Shown here: positions 9,030 to 16,333 of the stretch, one piece after another
Numbering within the stretch: position 1 is the first letter of the stretch
How the letters are laid out: each line of letters starts with the position of its first letter
Source of the DNA: Nitrospirae bacterium GWC2_57_13
Lineage (GTDB): Bacteria > Nitrospirota > UBA9217
DNA length: 45,782 nt
Direction of reading: 5' to 3'
Assembly: GCA_001805055.1 (NCBI GenBank)
Contig: MHDZ01000077.1
Span: forward strand, 1 to 45,782
Made by a program: the position numbers and the translations under genes
Notes under the pieces: generated by a model
Told to the model about the DNA's origin: nothing
Seen by the model: only the letters and a program-made list of their open reading frames with translations
Databases searched by the model: none

Positions 9030-9062
9030 GGGCATTTACCCCCCGCTGGGGTTATTTCGCCC
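9030..9062. promoter_or_regulatory. Enhancer-like site pair upstream of the tetraheme gene
   Basis: GGGTTATTTCGCCC lacks one base of perfect symmetry (9049-9062). A weaker copy, GGGCATTTACCC, begins at 9030, about 20 bp away. They are centred about 155 and 175 bp upstream of the start predicted from the 9185-9200 promoter. Confidence 0.6.
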
Positions 9063-9184
9063 AAGAGTGGTCAATCATGATTTGGCATCAGGTCATCGTC
9101 CGGAACGGGGTACTTCGGCCATGTCCGACAAATCTGCATGAAAATGCAGGTCATTTTTATACCCGCAGCATTCCTTTGGTCCGC

Positions 9185-9200
9185 TGGCACCCGACTTGCA
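9185..9200 (+). promoter_or_regulatory. Sigma-54 promoter of the tetraheme cytochrome
   Basis: TGGCACCCGACTTGCA is a perfect -24/-12 element. The predicted start is near 9211, giving a leader of about 113 nt that ends in a strong AGGAGG before the ATG at 9324. Confidence 0.9.
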
Positions 9201-9323
9201 AAATAGCGTCACAAGCTTGCCGTACGTATTTGATTTGGGGGTAGTCGGGAGAGGGTTGGCGGTTCCAGAAAACCGTCACAGGGTACTAACTAGAAGGAAC
9301 ACTACTTCACAGGAGGAAAAACC

Positions 9324-10097
9324 ATGAAACGCTACACATTGTTGTTCGCAGTCCTGGGGATACTGCTCATATCCTCACTAGCCATGGCAGGCATGACACC
9401 GAAGACCGGCATCGTCGGTTCCTATCATGACCTGAGCACATTGGGAGCAGCCACGAATTGGGGAGACACGGCTGAGCAGAATGAGGCAAACGGCGGACTG
9501 AACCGGATCTGCATCTACTGCCATGCGCCGCACCACACGCTCTCACCGGCAGAGGCGGAACTGAAGGGCTACGATTATCTGCCCCTTTGGAACCACAAAC
9601 TCTCGGAAGTTACCTACATCTACTACTCGAACATCAGCAACAATCCGAATGACACTGACCACCAGTTCAACGGCGCTGCCAGCATCGGCCAGCCCGGCGG
9701 CGTCTCGCGCCTCTGCCTGAGCTGCCATGACGGCTCCGTGGCCACCAATGCCTACGGATTCGCCCCCTCATTATCGCTCGGAGCAGGCGACAAGAAGTTC
9801 GCGACCACGCACCGCGCAAACCTCGGCGGCACGGACAGCGACGATCTCTCGAACGACCATCCCATCGGATTCCTGTATGCCAATGCCGATGACAATGATG
9901 CTGAGATAGCCGCGGCAACAGCGACCATGAACGCTCAATACTCGATCGGCGACCTTCTCTGGGGAGGCAGGATGGAGTGCACGACCTGCCATGATGTGCA
10001 TAACACGCAGAACGACGGCGAGAAGTTCCTCTGGGTCTCCGACAAGAACAGCGGTCTCTGCCTGACCTGCCATCTCAAGGGCACACTGACACCGTAA
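9324..10097 (+). CDS. Secreted tetraheme c-type cytochrome, OmcE/nanowire-like
   Basis: A 257-residue exported protein (signal peptide MKRYTLLFAVLGILLISS, cleavage near AMAG) with four CxxCH haem motifs at residues 63, 131, 219 and 246. The order of motifs resembles the OmcE-type tetraheme cytochromes that polymerise into extracellular filaments: N-terminal GIVGSYHDLS, then RICIYCHAPHH, PLWNHKL, RLCLSCHDGS, ECTTCHDVH and LCLTCH. The N-terminal 200 residues of the 16330-18141 protein are clearly related. AGGAGG precedes the ATG. It is expressed alone from a sigma-54 promoter and closed by a strong terminator, as expected for an abundantly made subunit. Haem count and export are seen directly; polymerisation is inferred from family resemblance only. 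Confidence 0.9.
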   Translation: MKRYTLLFAVLGILLISSLAMAGMTPKTGIVGSYHDLSTLGAATNWGDTAEQNEANGGLNRICIYCHAPHHTLSPAEAELKGYDYLPLWNHKLSEVTYIYYSNISNNPNDTDHQFNGAASIGQPGGVSRLCLSCHDGSVATNAYGFAPSLSLGAGDKKFATTHRANLGGTDSDDLSNDHPIGFLYANADDNDAEIAAATATMNAQYSIGDLLWGGRMECTTCHDVHNTQNDGEKFLWVSDKNSGLCLTCHLKGTLTP

Positions 10098-10141
10098 CAG
10101 CGCTCTGTCGATCAGATCCAAATTTGCGACTTGATCGTTTC

Positions 10142-10175
10142 AGAAGAGGGATGAAGGCTGTCCCTCTTCTTTTTT
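10142..10175 (+). terminator. Rho-independent terminator after the tetraheme cytochrome
   Basis: A perfect 10-bp stem, AGAAGAGGGA (10142-10151) with TCCCTCTTCT (10161-10170), followed by a T run to 10175. It separates the tetraheme gene from the downstream operon. Confidence 0.93.
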
Positions 10176-10225
10176 CTTGTCCTGGTTTCATGGTTTCGAA
10201 TTTTATCGCAATGCGCACGATCCGA

Positions 10226-10254
10226 TTGAATTCATTAGTGCTATCTGATATAAT
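10226..10254 (+). promoter_or_regulatory. Sigma-70-type promoter of the conduit operon
   Basis: TTGAAT (10226-10231), a 17-bp spacer, then a consensus TATAAT (10249-10254). Transcription should start near 10261, about 120 nt before the ATG at 10382. Unlike the four stand-alone cytochrome genes this operon shows no -24/-12 element. Confidence 0.75.
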
Positions 10255-10381
10255 CGCCGACGAATATCTCTTATCTTTCAAAACACTATATATGATGCGG
10301 TTCCTGCCGAGCGGAACTCGCGCATAAGCTATCGTCGGAATTCCATGCTCGTTTCAGTACTACCAAAGAAGGAGAGAAAAC

Positions 10382-11557
10382 ATGACCAGGACCGGTTCAG
10401 CCGTGAAGCTTCTGGGGCTCGCGCTCGTCATTCTGGTGGGAGGCTGCGCTTCAGGGGGGCCGAAAAAATATGAGGCCGTTTTCTACCCGGAGCCGCCGGA
10501 GCTTCCTCGCATCCAGTTCCTTACGTCATTCACCGAGGCGAGCGACGTCCAGCCCGGCAAGTCCTGGTTCGAACTCTTCATAACCGGCGAGAAGGAAGCG
10601 AGACTGCGTCCTGATAAGCCTTACGGCACCGCTGTTCACCAGGGCCGCATATTTGTCTGCGACACGAACTCAACGGTCGTCTTCTTCGACCTGGGAAAAA
10701 AGACCTACGGCACCCTGGAAGGTGCCGTAGGGCTCGGCAAGCTTCGCCAACCCCTGAACATCAGCATCGACCGCGATGGCAACAAATACGTCGCCGATCC
10801 CGTCCGCAGCGACATTGCCGTCTACGACCGCAATGACGCCTTCGTCCGTTCCCTCAACGCGCCGGAACGGTGGAAGCCCGTGGACGTGGCGGTCTTCGAG
10901 GACGGTGTCTATGTCGTTGATATGAAAAATGCCCTGGTCCACGTCTTCGACCGCCGGAACGGGGCCTATCTCCGCAAGTTCGGCCAGTCGGAGACCGCTG
11001 AGGGCAGCCTCAGACTTCCGGCGAACATCGCCTTTGATAAGGACGGCTACCTCTACCTCTCCGACACCGGACGGTTCCAGATCGTGAAGATGGACAGGGA
11101 CGGCAATATCCGCGGGACCTTCGGCCAGCTCGGCACGAGCACGGGTTATTTCGCCCGGCCCCGCGGCGTCGCCGTCGACCGGGCGGGCCGGGTCTATGCC
11201 GTGGACGCCGCCTTCGACAACGTTCAGATATTCACGGCCGAGAAGCGGATGCTCATGTATTTCGGCAAGGCGGGAGTCAAGCCGGGAGATCTGTTCCTTC
11301 CTGCCTCGGTGACCATAGACTACGATAATGTCGATTATTTCCGAAAATTCGCCGACCCCAAGTTCGAGATCGAGCACCTGATCTTCGTGACCAGCCAGTT
11401 CGGCGAAAGATTGGTGAACGTCTACGGGTTTGGAAAGGAAAAGGGCAAGACCTATCCGACCGAGGCGGAGCTCCTTGAGCGGCTCATGGAGCGCATGAAG
11501 ATAGAGAAGGAGAAGCAGGAGAAAGAAGACGGAACAGCGTCGGGCGAAAAGAAGTAA
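10382..11557 (+). CDS. NHL-repeat beta-propeller lipoprotein
   Basis: A 391-residue lipoprotein: signal peptide with lipobox LVGGC (Cys22). A six-bladed propeller made of NHL-type repeats follows, with recurring phrases such as LRQPLNISIDRDGNKYVAD, PANIAFDKDGYLYLSDTG and PRGVAVDRAGRVYAVDAAFD. The tail is a charged, probably helical stretch rich in Glu and Lys. The propeller has no catalytic signature and probably acts as a binding scaffold at the membrane. It heads the operon; AAGGAGAG lies just before the ATG and the next gene starts 10 bp after its stop. A second, related propeller is encoded at 15299-16333. NHL proteins are common neighbours of extracellular cytochrome genes, suggesting a role in cytochrome assembly or anchoring, but this is inference. 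Confidence 0.88.
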   Translation: MTRTGSAVKLLGLALVILVGGCASGGPKKYEAVFYPEPPELPRIQFLTSFTEASDVQPGKSWFELFITGEKEARLRPDKPYGTAVHQGRIFVCDTNSTVVFFDLGKKTYGTLEGAVGLGKLRQPLNISIDRDGNKYVADPVRSDIAVYDRNDAFVRSLNAPERWKPVDVAVFEDGVYVVDMKNALVHVFDRRNGAYLRKFGQSETAEGSLRLPANIAFDKDGYLYLSDTGRFQIVKMDRDGNIRGTFGQLGTSTGYFARPRGVAVDRAGRVYAVDAAFDNVQIFTAEKRMLMYFGKAGVKPGDLFLPASVTIDYDNVDYFRKFADPKFEIEHLIFVTSQFGERLVNVYGFGKEKGKTYPTEAELLERLMERMKIEKEKQEKEDGTASGEKK

Positions 11558-11567
11558 GCGGAGCACT

Positions 11568-12116
11568 ATGGGGAAAAAGCGGGTCTTCGCGGTCCTTCTT
11601 TCCGCAGTGCTGATCGTCGGGACGATCATCGGGTGTTCACGGGACACGACCTATCGGGTGCTGAGCGTATTCTTCGACGGTGTGCCCGCCCCTGGTAGCC
11701 CAAAAGACTCCCTCATAGACGACAGGGGCAGACGAAAATCAGCACCTGACACGGCCAGGCGGATCCGGTACGGGGAGCACGGTCCCTACGCGGCAAAGCT
11801 CTGTGATGGGTGCCACCTCCGCGGCGGCAGCTTCAAGCTGATCATGCCGATCGAGGAACTCTGCTTCCACTGCCACACGATCACGGTGGACCGAAAAAAG
11901 GTGCACGGCCCTCTCGCCTCGGGAGGATGCCGGGTCTGCCACGAACCGCACGGTTCATCGTTCCGGCTGCTCCTGACCTCTGAGTCCAGGGAGTTCTGCG
12001 TCCGCTGTCATGCAACGGAAGACGTGCTGAAACGGGAGGTCCATCGGGACAATCCCATGGAGTGCACGGACTGTCACGACGCCCACGCGTCGGACAACGA
12101 GCATCTGCTGAAATGA
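11568..12116 (+). CDS. Pentaheme c-type cytochrome lipoprotein
   Basis: A 182-residue lipoprotein (lipobox GTIIGC, Cys23) with five CxxCH motifs at residues 79, 99, 121, 144 and 166, in the paired CxxCH arrangement of small c3/c7-like cytochromes (LCDGCH, LCFHCH, GCRVCHEPHG, FCVRCH, ECTDCHDAH). A short segment after the lipid anchor reads SVFFDGVPAPG. It sits immediately before the outer-membrane barrel gene, so a natural role is the lipid-anchored cytochrome that delivers electrons to, or lies within, a porin-cytochrome conduit. The membrane leaflet cannot be told from sequence. Confidence 0.88.
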   Translation: MGKKRVFAVLLSAVLIVGTIIGCSRDTTYRVLSVFFDGVPAPGSPKDSLIDDRGRRKSAPDTARRIRYGEHGPYAAKLCDGCHLRGGSFKLIMPIEELCFHCHTITVDRKKVHGPLASGGCRVCHEPHGSSFRLLLTSESREFCVRCHATEDVLKREVHRDNPMECTDCHDAHASDNEHLLK

Positions 12117-12203
12117 ACGCTTGTTTTCTCAAAGATCACGCTCCATGGGGAATGAGCCCGCTCCGAACCGGATTCCGGAGCCCGGAGAACGCTTTAACGG
12201 CCC

Positions 12204-14279
12204 ATGAACGTCCATCGGCACATACGCCCGGAACGACCGCACACTGCCCCCCCTTCACGGAGAGCAGCGGCCCGTTCCTGTATTTGCCTTTGCCTTACCC
12301 TGTGGGCGCTATTCGTTCCTCTGACGGCCCAAGGCCAGCAGCGCATGTTCCTGCCCCGCATCACGGCCTATGAAGGCCTTCTGGAGCTGGACGGGCAGTA
12401 TGCGCGGAACTACAACGAGACCAACGGCAGTGGTACGGCGGTTGAGCACTCCCTGCTCACGGAAAAAATGCGGATCAACGCCTACGGCTATATCTATCAT
12501 CCCCGGTTCATCTCGTTCTTCCTGAGCGGAGCAGGAGGGTTTCAGCAGGAATCGTATACTGCTGTGCGGACCGGCGACGACTCGCCCCGGACCACGGCTT
12601 CGACGAAGGAGCATGAGTTCCGGATCGCTATCCTTCCCGAACATCCCTACCGTCTGGAGCTCTATACCTTGCGCCGCCGTCCCTTTTACCGGAAGATAGC
12701 AGCCGACGGCATCAGTCCCGTGATCACCGAAAAAGGAGCGCTGTTCCGTCTTGAGCAGCGGCCGTTCCTGATCGGAGCCGACTATGCCCTGTCGTCACAG
12801 ACGACGAATACGGGCGTCGTCGACACACGGATGAAAAGGCTGGCCGTGACTCATTTTATTTCACGGTTCGTCACGTCCGCCGGCGTCCACGCAACAGACA
12901 CCATGGCGCCCGAGGTCCGGGCCCTGCGGGAGGAGTATTTCTTCTCCAACCAGTTCACCATTGAAAAGGCCATACAGCTCCAGAGCAAGGTAAACATGGA
13001 CCGCTATTTTCAGGATGAGACCGTGGAATCCCGGGATGACCGCCAGGTGACCTGGACGGAACGCCTGTCTCTGAACCTTCCCTGGAATTTCGAGGGAGAC
13101 CTGTCCTATGACGAGGTCCGGGATCGCCTGATCACGGACAGCCCATCTTTTCCGGAGCCGGCACGCCAATTATTCGAGTCCCGCGCCGGGACCTTGGGCC
13201 TTACCCACCGGCTCTTCTACAGCCTGCGCACCAATTACGGCTTGACGTACCGTGAACTGGAATCATCCCGGGGGGAAAGCTCTACTGCGTCCAACCATAT
13301 CGGAGCGACATATCAGAAGAACCTCCCCGGGGGGCGGCTCCTGGCCGGCGTGGACGGCGGCCGAAGCCTGACGGACAACATCGGCGCCCCCGCGGTGGCT
13401 GAAACATTCCAGCGGAGCGCGGACGGGACAGGAACCTACACACTCAGCCAGCCGAATGTCGACACCGCCACGATCGTCCTGAGAGTGAAGGACCCCTCAA
13501 CAGGCCTTTTCCGAACGATGCAGGAAGGGCCGACATTGCATTACGAACTGGTCCCGGTCGGAGATACGGTCCGGATCAATATCCTGGATGTTCCCTTTAT
13601 TGATACGGGAGCGGCCTATGACTTCCACGTCGCCTACTCCGTCATCCCGGCCGAATACGAGCTCAAGCTGACCCGCTTCAGTCATAACTGGAAGCTCGAC
13701 CTTCTGAACAACCGCATCAGCCCCTACTATCGGTATACCTATTCAAAGCAGGAGCTTCTGTCGGGGTCCCTGCCCGGTGAGCCTGTGACAAGCAAGATCA
13801 GTTTTGTCGGCGTATCCGCCCGGCAGGCCCCCTATTCGGGATTCATCGAGTACGAGAGCGTCCGCTCCACGAAGAATCCGACGCGCCAGATCAACGGAGA
13901 CCTGCGTTATGTGGAAAAAGTGGCCCCCAACGCGCACCTTGACGCGAGGCTTTTTTATCGCCGCTCCATGTACTCACAGGACACCTTCGGCCTTTCCAAT
14001 GAAGGGCATACCGTCAACGTGATCGGGCTGGATGCGAAACTGAAACAGAGGCTGCGGCAGAAGAACCTCAGCCTCACTGCCGGCGCGTCCCTCTCCTACC
14101 GGAGCAGCACGACCGACACCTACCGTTACGGCCTGTCCTGCGGTCTTCTCTGGAACAAGGGCAGCCTTACCGTCGACGCGGGCGCCAGCCTGAACTATTC
14201 TGAAAGTTCTTCACTCTTTGCTGATTCCGAGCAGCATTCGGTCCACTACTACGCTTCCATAAAGCGAAGACTATTCTGA
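12204..14279 (+). CDS. Outer-membrane beta-barrel (porin-like) protein of a cytochrome conduit
   Basis: A 691-residue protein with an N-terminal export signal (hydrophobic CICLCLTLWALFVPL, then AQGQQ) and a body of alternating polar/aromatic strands. It ends in Phe (YYASIKRRLF), the classic terminal residue of barrels inserted by the Bam complex. No haem motif is present. It is similar in style, size and ending to the barrel at 43022-44941. Its position between a lipoprotein multiheme cytochrome and a periplasmic isomerase fits the barrel of an outer-membrane electron conduit. The start is uncertain: the ATG at 12204 has only a distant GGAG, and the signal peptide would have a long positively charged front; a later start is possible. 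Confidence 0.75.
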   Translation: MNVHRHIRPERPHTAPPSRRAAARSCICLCLTLWALFVPLTAQGQQRMFLPRITAYEGLLELDGQYARNYNETNGSGTAVEHSLLTEKMRINAYGYIYHPRFISFFLSGAGGFQQESYTAVRTGDDSPRTTASTKEHEFRIAILPEHPYRLELYTLRRRPFYRKIAADGISPVITEKGALFRLEQRPFLIGADYALSSQTTNTGVVDTRMKRLAVTHFISRFVTSAGVHATDTMAPEVRALREEYFFSNQFTIEKAIQLQSKVNMDRYFQDETVESRDDRQVTWTERLSLNLPWNFEGDLSYDEVRDRLITDSPSFPEPARQLFESRAGTLGLTHRLFYSLRTNYGLTYRELESSRGESSTASNHIGATYQKNLPGGRLLAGVDGGRSLTDNIGAPAVAETFQRSADGTGTYTLSQPNVDTATIVLRVKDPSTGLFRTMQEGPTLHYELVPVGDTVRINILDVPFIDTGAAYDFHVAYSVIPAEYELKLTRFSHNWKLDLLNNRISPYYRYTYSKQELLSGSLPGEPVTSKISFVGVSARQAPYSGFIEYESVRSTKNPTRQINGDLRYVEKVAPNAHLDARLFYRRSMYSQDTFGLSNEGHTVNVIGLDAKLKQRLRQKNLSLTAGASLSYRSSTTDTYRYGLSCGLLWNKGSLTVDAGASLNYSESSSLFADSEQHSVHYYASIKRRLF

Positions 14280-14294
14280 TCAGGGAGGTATATC

Positions 14295-15302
14295 ATGAGC
14301 CTGTCACATCGTATGCGAGGCGCGGCGCTTTTCCTGACCGTCGTCCTGCTCACCGGAGTTGGATGTTCAGCACGGACGTCTTCCACCCAGAAAGCGCAGG
14401 AGGAGTCCAAAAAGATCGTCGTTGCCAGGGTCAACAGCGCGCCGATAACCATGGATGCCGTCGTCATTATGATGAACCGCCTTGCCGCGCGCAGCCAGGA
14501 CGGGTCGACGCCGGAGAGGACCGAGGAGATCAGGAAAGCATCTCTGGACCGGCTCATTCTTCAGGAACTGGCCTGGCAGCAGGCCCGGTCCCGGGGGATC
14601 GCACCGGACCCGAAGAACATCGACGCTTCCATCGCGAACCTCCGGATGAACCTGGGCGGTAAAAAGGAATATGCCGAGTTTCTCGAAAAAGATGGGGTCA
14701 CCGAAAAAGAGCTTCGCGCGAGGGTCGAACGTAGCCTCACCGTCGAACTGATCTTCGCCCGTGAAGTACTGGACAAGATCGTGATTCCCGAAGAGGATGT
14801 CCGGAAAGAGTATCAAAAGGAGAAAGCACGCTACGTGCTTCCCGAAAAGATCAACGTGACCGATGTCGCATTCTTTCTGAAGGGTGACAAGAAGGCTGCC
14901 CGGAAGAGCGCCCGGGAGATCCTGAAAATGATCACGGCCGACCCCGGAAAGGACCCCTGGAAGCTCGTGCTCGACGGCACCTTCATCGTACGGACCCTGG
15001 AGGTCCGCGCCGACCGTGACAAGGAACTGCACGCAGCCGCAAAAAAGCTGAAGCTGAATGGCCTGTCCGGCATCATTAACGCTTCGGACGGTTACCACAT
15101 TATCAAACTGAAGCAGTATGAGCCGTCGCGCCAGCTCACCTTCGACGAAGTGCGGCCCACTCTGGAACAAAAATTTCGGGTCCCCGAACAGGACAAAAGG
15201 CTCGCCCAATGGGAGCAGGAAATGAGGGCGGGGGCTTCCATAGAAATGGTCGGATCGGCGCTGAAGACCTCGAAGGCTGACAAGGAAACAACGACACCAT
15301 GA
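14295..15302 (+). CDS. SurA/PrsA-like peptidyl-prolyl isomerase lipoprotein
   Basis: A 335-residue lipoprotein (lipobox TGVGC, Cys24). Residues about 40-170 form the helical chaperone part of SurA/PrsA proteins (ARVNSAPITMDAV, then LDRLILQELAWQQARSRGI). Residues about 180-290 resemble a parvulin domain (RYVLPEKINVTDVAFF, then LNGLSGIINASDGYHIIKL). The canonical parvulin ERFS and GG-DLG motifs are weak, so isomerase activity is uncertain and it may be mainly a chaperone. AGGGAGG precedes the ATG. It overlaps the next gene by ATGA. Its place between a barrel and a propeller suggests folding of outer-membrane or cytochrome clients. Confidence 0.85.
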   Translation: MSLSHRMRGAALFLTVVLLTGVGCSARTSSTQKAQEESKKIVVARVNSAPITMDAVVIMMNRLAARSQDGSTPERTEEIRKASLDRLILQELAWQQARSRGIAPDPKNIDASIANLRMNLGGKKEYAEFLEKDGVTEKELRARVERSLTVELIFAREVLDKIVIPEEDVRKEYQKEKARYVLPEKINVTDVAFFLKGDKKAARKSAREILKMITADPGKDPWKLVLDGTFIVRTLEVRADRDKELHAAAKKLKLNGLSGIINASDGYHIIKLKQYEPSRQLTFDEVRPTLEQKFRVPEQDKRLAQWEQEMRAGASIEMVGSALKTSKADKETTTP

Positions 15303-16333
15303 AGTTGAGAACGCTTCTGACTTGCTGCATGCTCGCTGCCCTGGCATCGGGATGCGCAACGACATGGAACATGCGCACTGAGGTCTCGCCTGCGCCGATC
15401 GCCTGGAGCGATTCCGGTGGACACATTCGGATCCGGCATCTGATGACGGTGCGCGGATTTGCCGAGGGAGGCGTGACCGCGTCGAACGTCCTGCGCTATG
15501 CACTCTTCGGAAGATCACGGGACGCTGACCTGGTCCGTCCCGTTGCCGTTGCCATGGACCGTGAAGGCCGGCTTGCCATCGCCGACACCGGCTGCAGGTG
15601 CGTACATCTCTATCTGCCTGCTGAAAAGCGGTATGTAAAACTGGTCACGGCTGGCGAGCGGCCGTTCCTTTCGCCCGTGAGCGTCGCTTTTGACGCAGAA
15701 TCCCGGATGTTCATTTCCGACTCTGCTGGCGGCTTCATCTCGCTCTTCGACCGGGACGGTGTTTTCCTGTCATTCCTGACAACAGCAGCAAGCACGGAGC
15801 GATCGAGGCCCACGGGCCTTGCCTATCTGGCCGGGACAGGGACCCTCTACGGCGTGGACACGCGGTCCCACGAGATCGTCGCCTTGGCCGCAGATGGAAA
15901 CCATCTCTTCTCCTTCGGCTCCCGGGGAGCGGAAGCAGGGAAGTTCAACTTCCCGACGCACATCGCCGTAGCACAGGACGGAAAGATCTACGTGACCGAT
16001 GCGATGAACTTCCGGATCCAGGTCTTCGACCGGTCCGGCTCCCTCCTCGCCTCCTTTGGAAAGCACGGGAACGGCTCAGGCGATCTTTCCATGCCCAAGG
16101 GCGTGGCCGTCGATAGTTCAGGCGTTATCTACGTGGTGGATGCCCTGTTCGACAACGTGCAGTTGTTCAACCTGAAGGGGGAGTTCCTGTTCACGCTCGG
16201 AGGACGGGGTGCGGCCCCCGGCGAGTTCTGGCTTCCATCGGGAGCGTTGATCGACGGCAAGGACCGCCTGTATGTCTGTGATACCTACAACCAGCGGGTC
16301 CAGATATTTCAGATCGAGGTCGGCGAACGATGA
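15299..16333 (+). CDS. Second NHL-repeat beta-propeller lipoprotein
   Basis: A 344-residue lipoprotein (lipobox LASGC, Cys19) made almost wholly of NHL repeats, seen as recurring phrases VAMDREGRLAIADTG, IAVAQDGKIYVTDAMNFRIQVFD, GVAVDSSGVIYVVDALFDNVQLF and LPSGALIDGKDRLYVCDTYN. It is paralogous to 10382-11557 but lacks that protein's charged tail. It starts inside the stop of the isomerase gene (ATGA) and its own stop overlaps the following cytochrome start (ATGA), so the three genes are translationally coupled. It is probably a periplasmic or surface scaffold for the neighbouring cytochrome. Confidence 0.9.
   Translation: MKLRTLLTCCMLAALASGCATTWNMRTEVSPAPIAWSDSGGHIRIRHLMTVRGFAEGGVTASNVLRYALFGRSRDADLVRPVAVAMDREGRLAIADTGCRCVHLYLPAEKRYVKLVTAGERPFLSPVSVAFDAESRMFISDSAGGFISLFDRDGVFLSFLTTAASTERSRPTGLAYLAGTGTLYGVDTRSHEIVALAADGNHLFSFGSRGAEAGKFNFPTHIAVAQDGKIYVTDAMNFRIQVFDRSGSLLASFGKHGNGSGDLSMPKGVAVDSSGVIYVVDALFDNVQLFNLKGEFLFTLGGRGAAPGEFWLPSGALIDGKDRLYVCDTYNQRVQIFQIEVGER

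Larger units (their letters stand above)
8560..9323. other. Divergent intergenic control region between two cytochrome genes, no gene
   Basis: It contains two divergent sigma-54 promoters (8709-8724 minus, 9185-9200 plus) and their separate enhancer-like sites (8813-8826; 9030-9062). Leaders of about 139 and 113 nt result. Open frames here lack family features and overlap these sites. Confidence 0.7.

Noticed and set aside
643-10245. Shared 13-mer CATTAGTGCTATC at 643 and 10233
   Set aside because: A few 13-mer coincidences are expected in 45 kb, and the two copies sit in different promoter contexts.
14367-15518. 383-codon minus-strand frame opposite the isomerase gene
   Set aside because: It is an antisense shadow: it crosses the coupled ends of two well-supported plus-strand genes.
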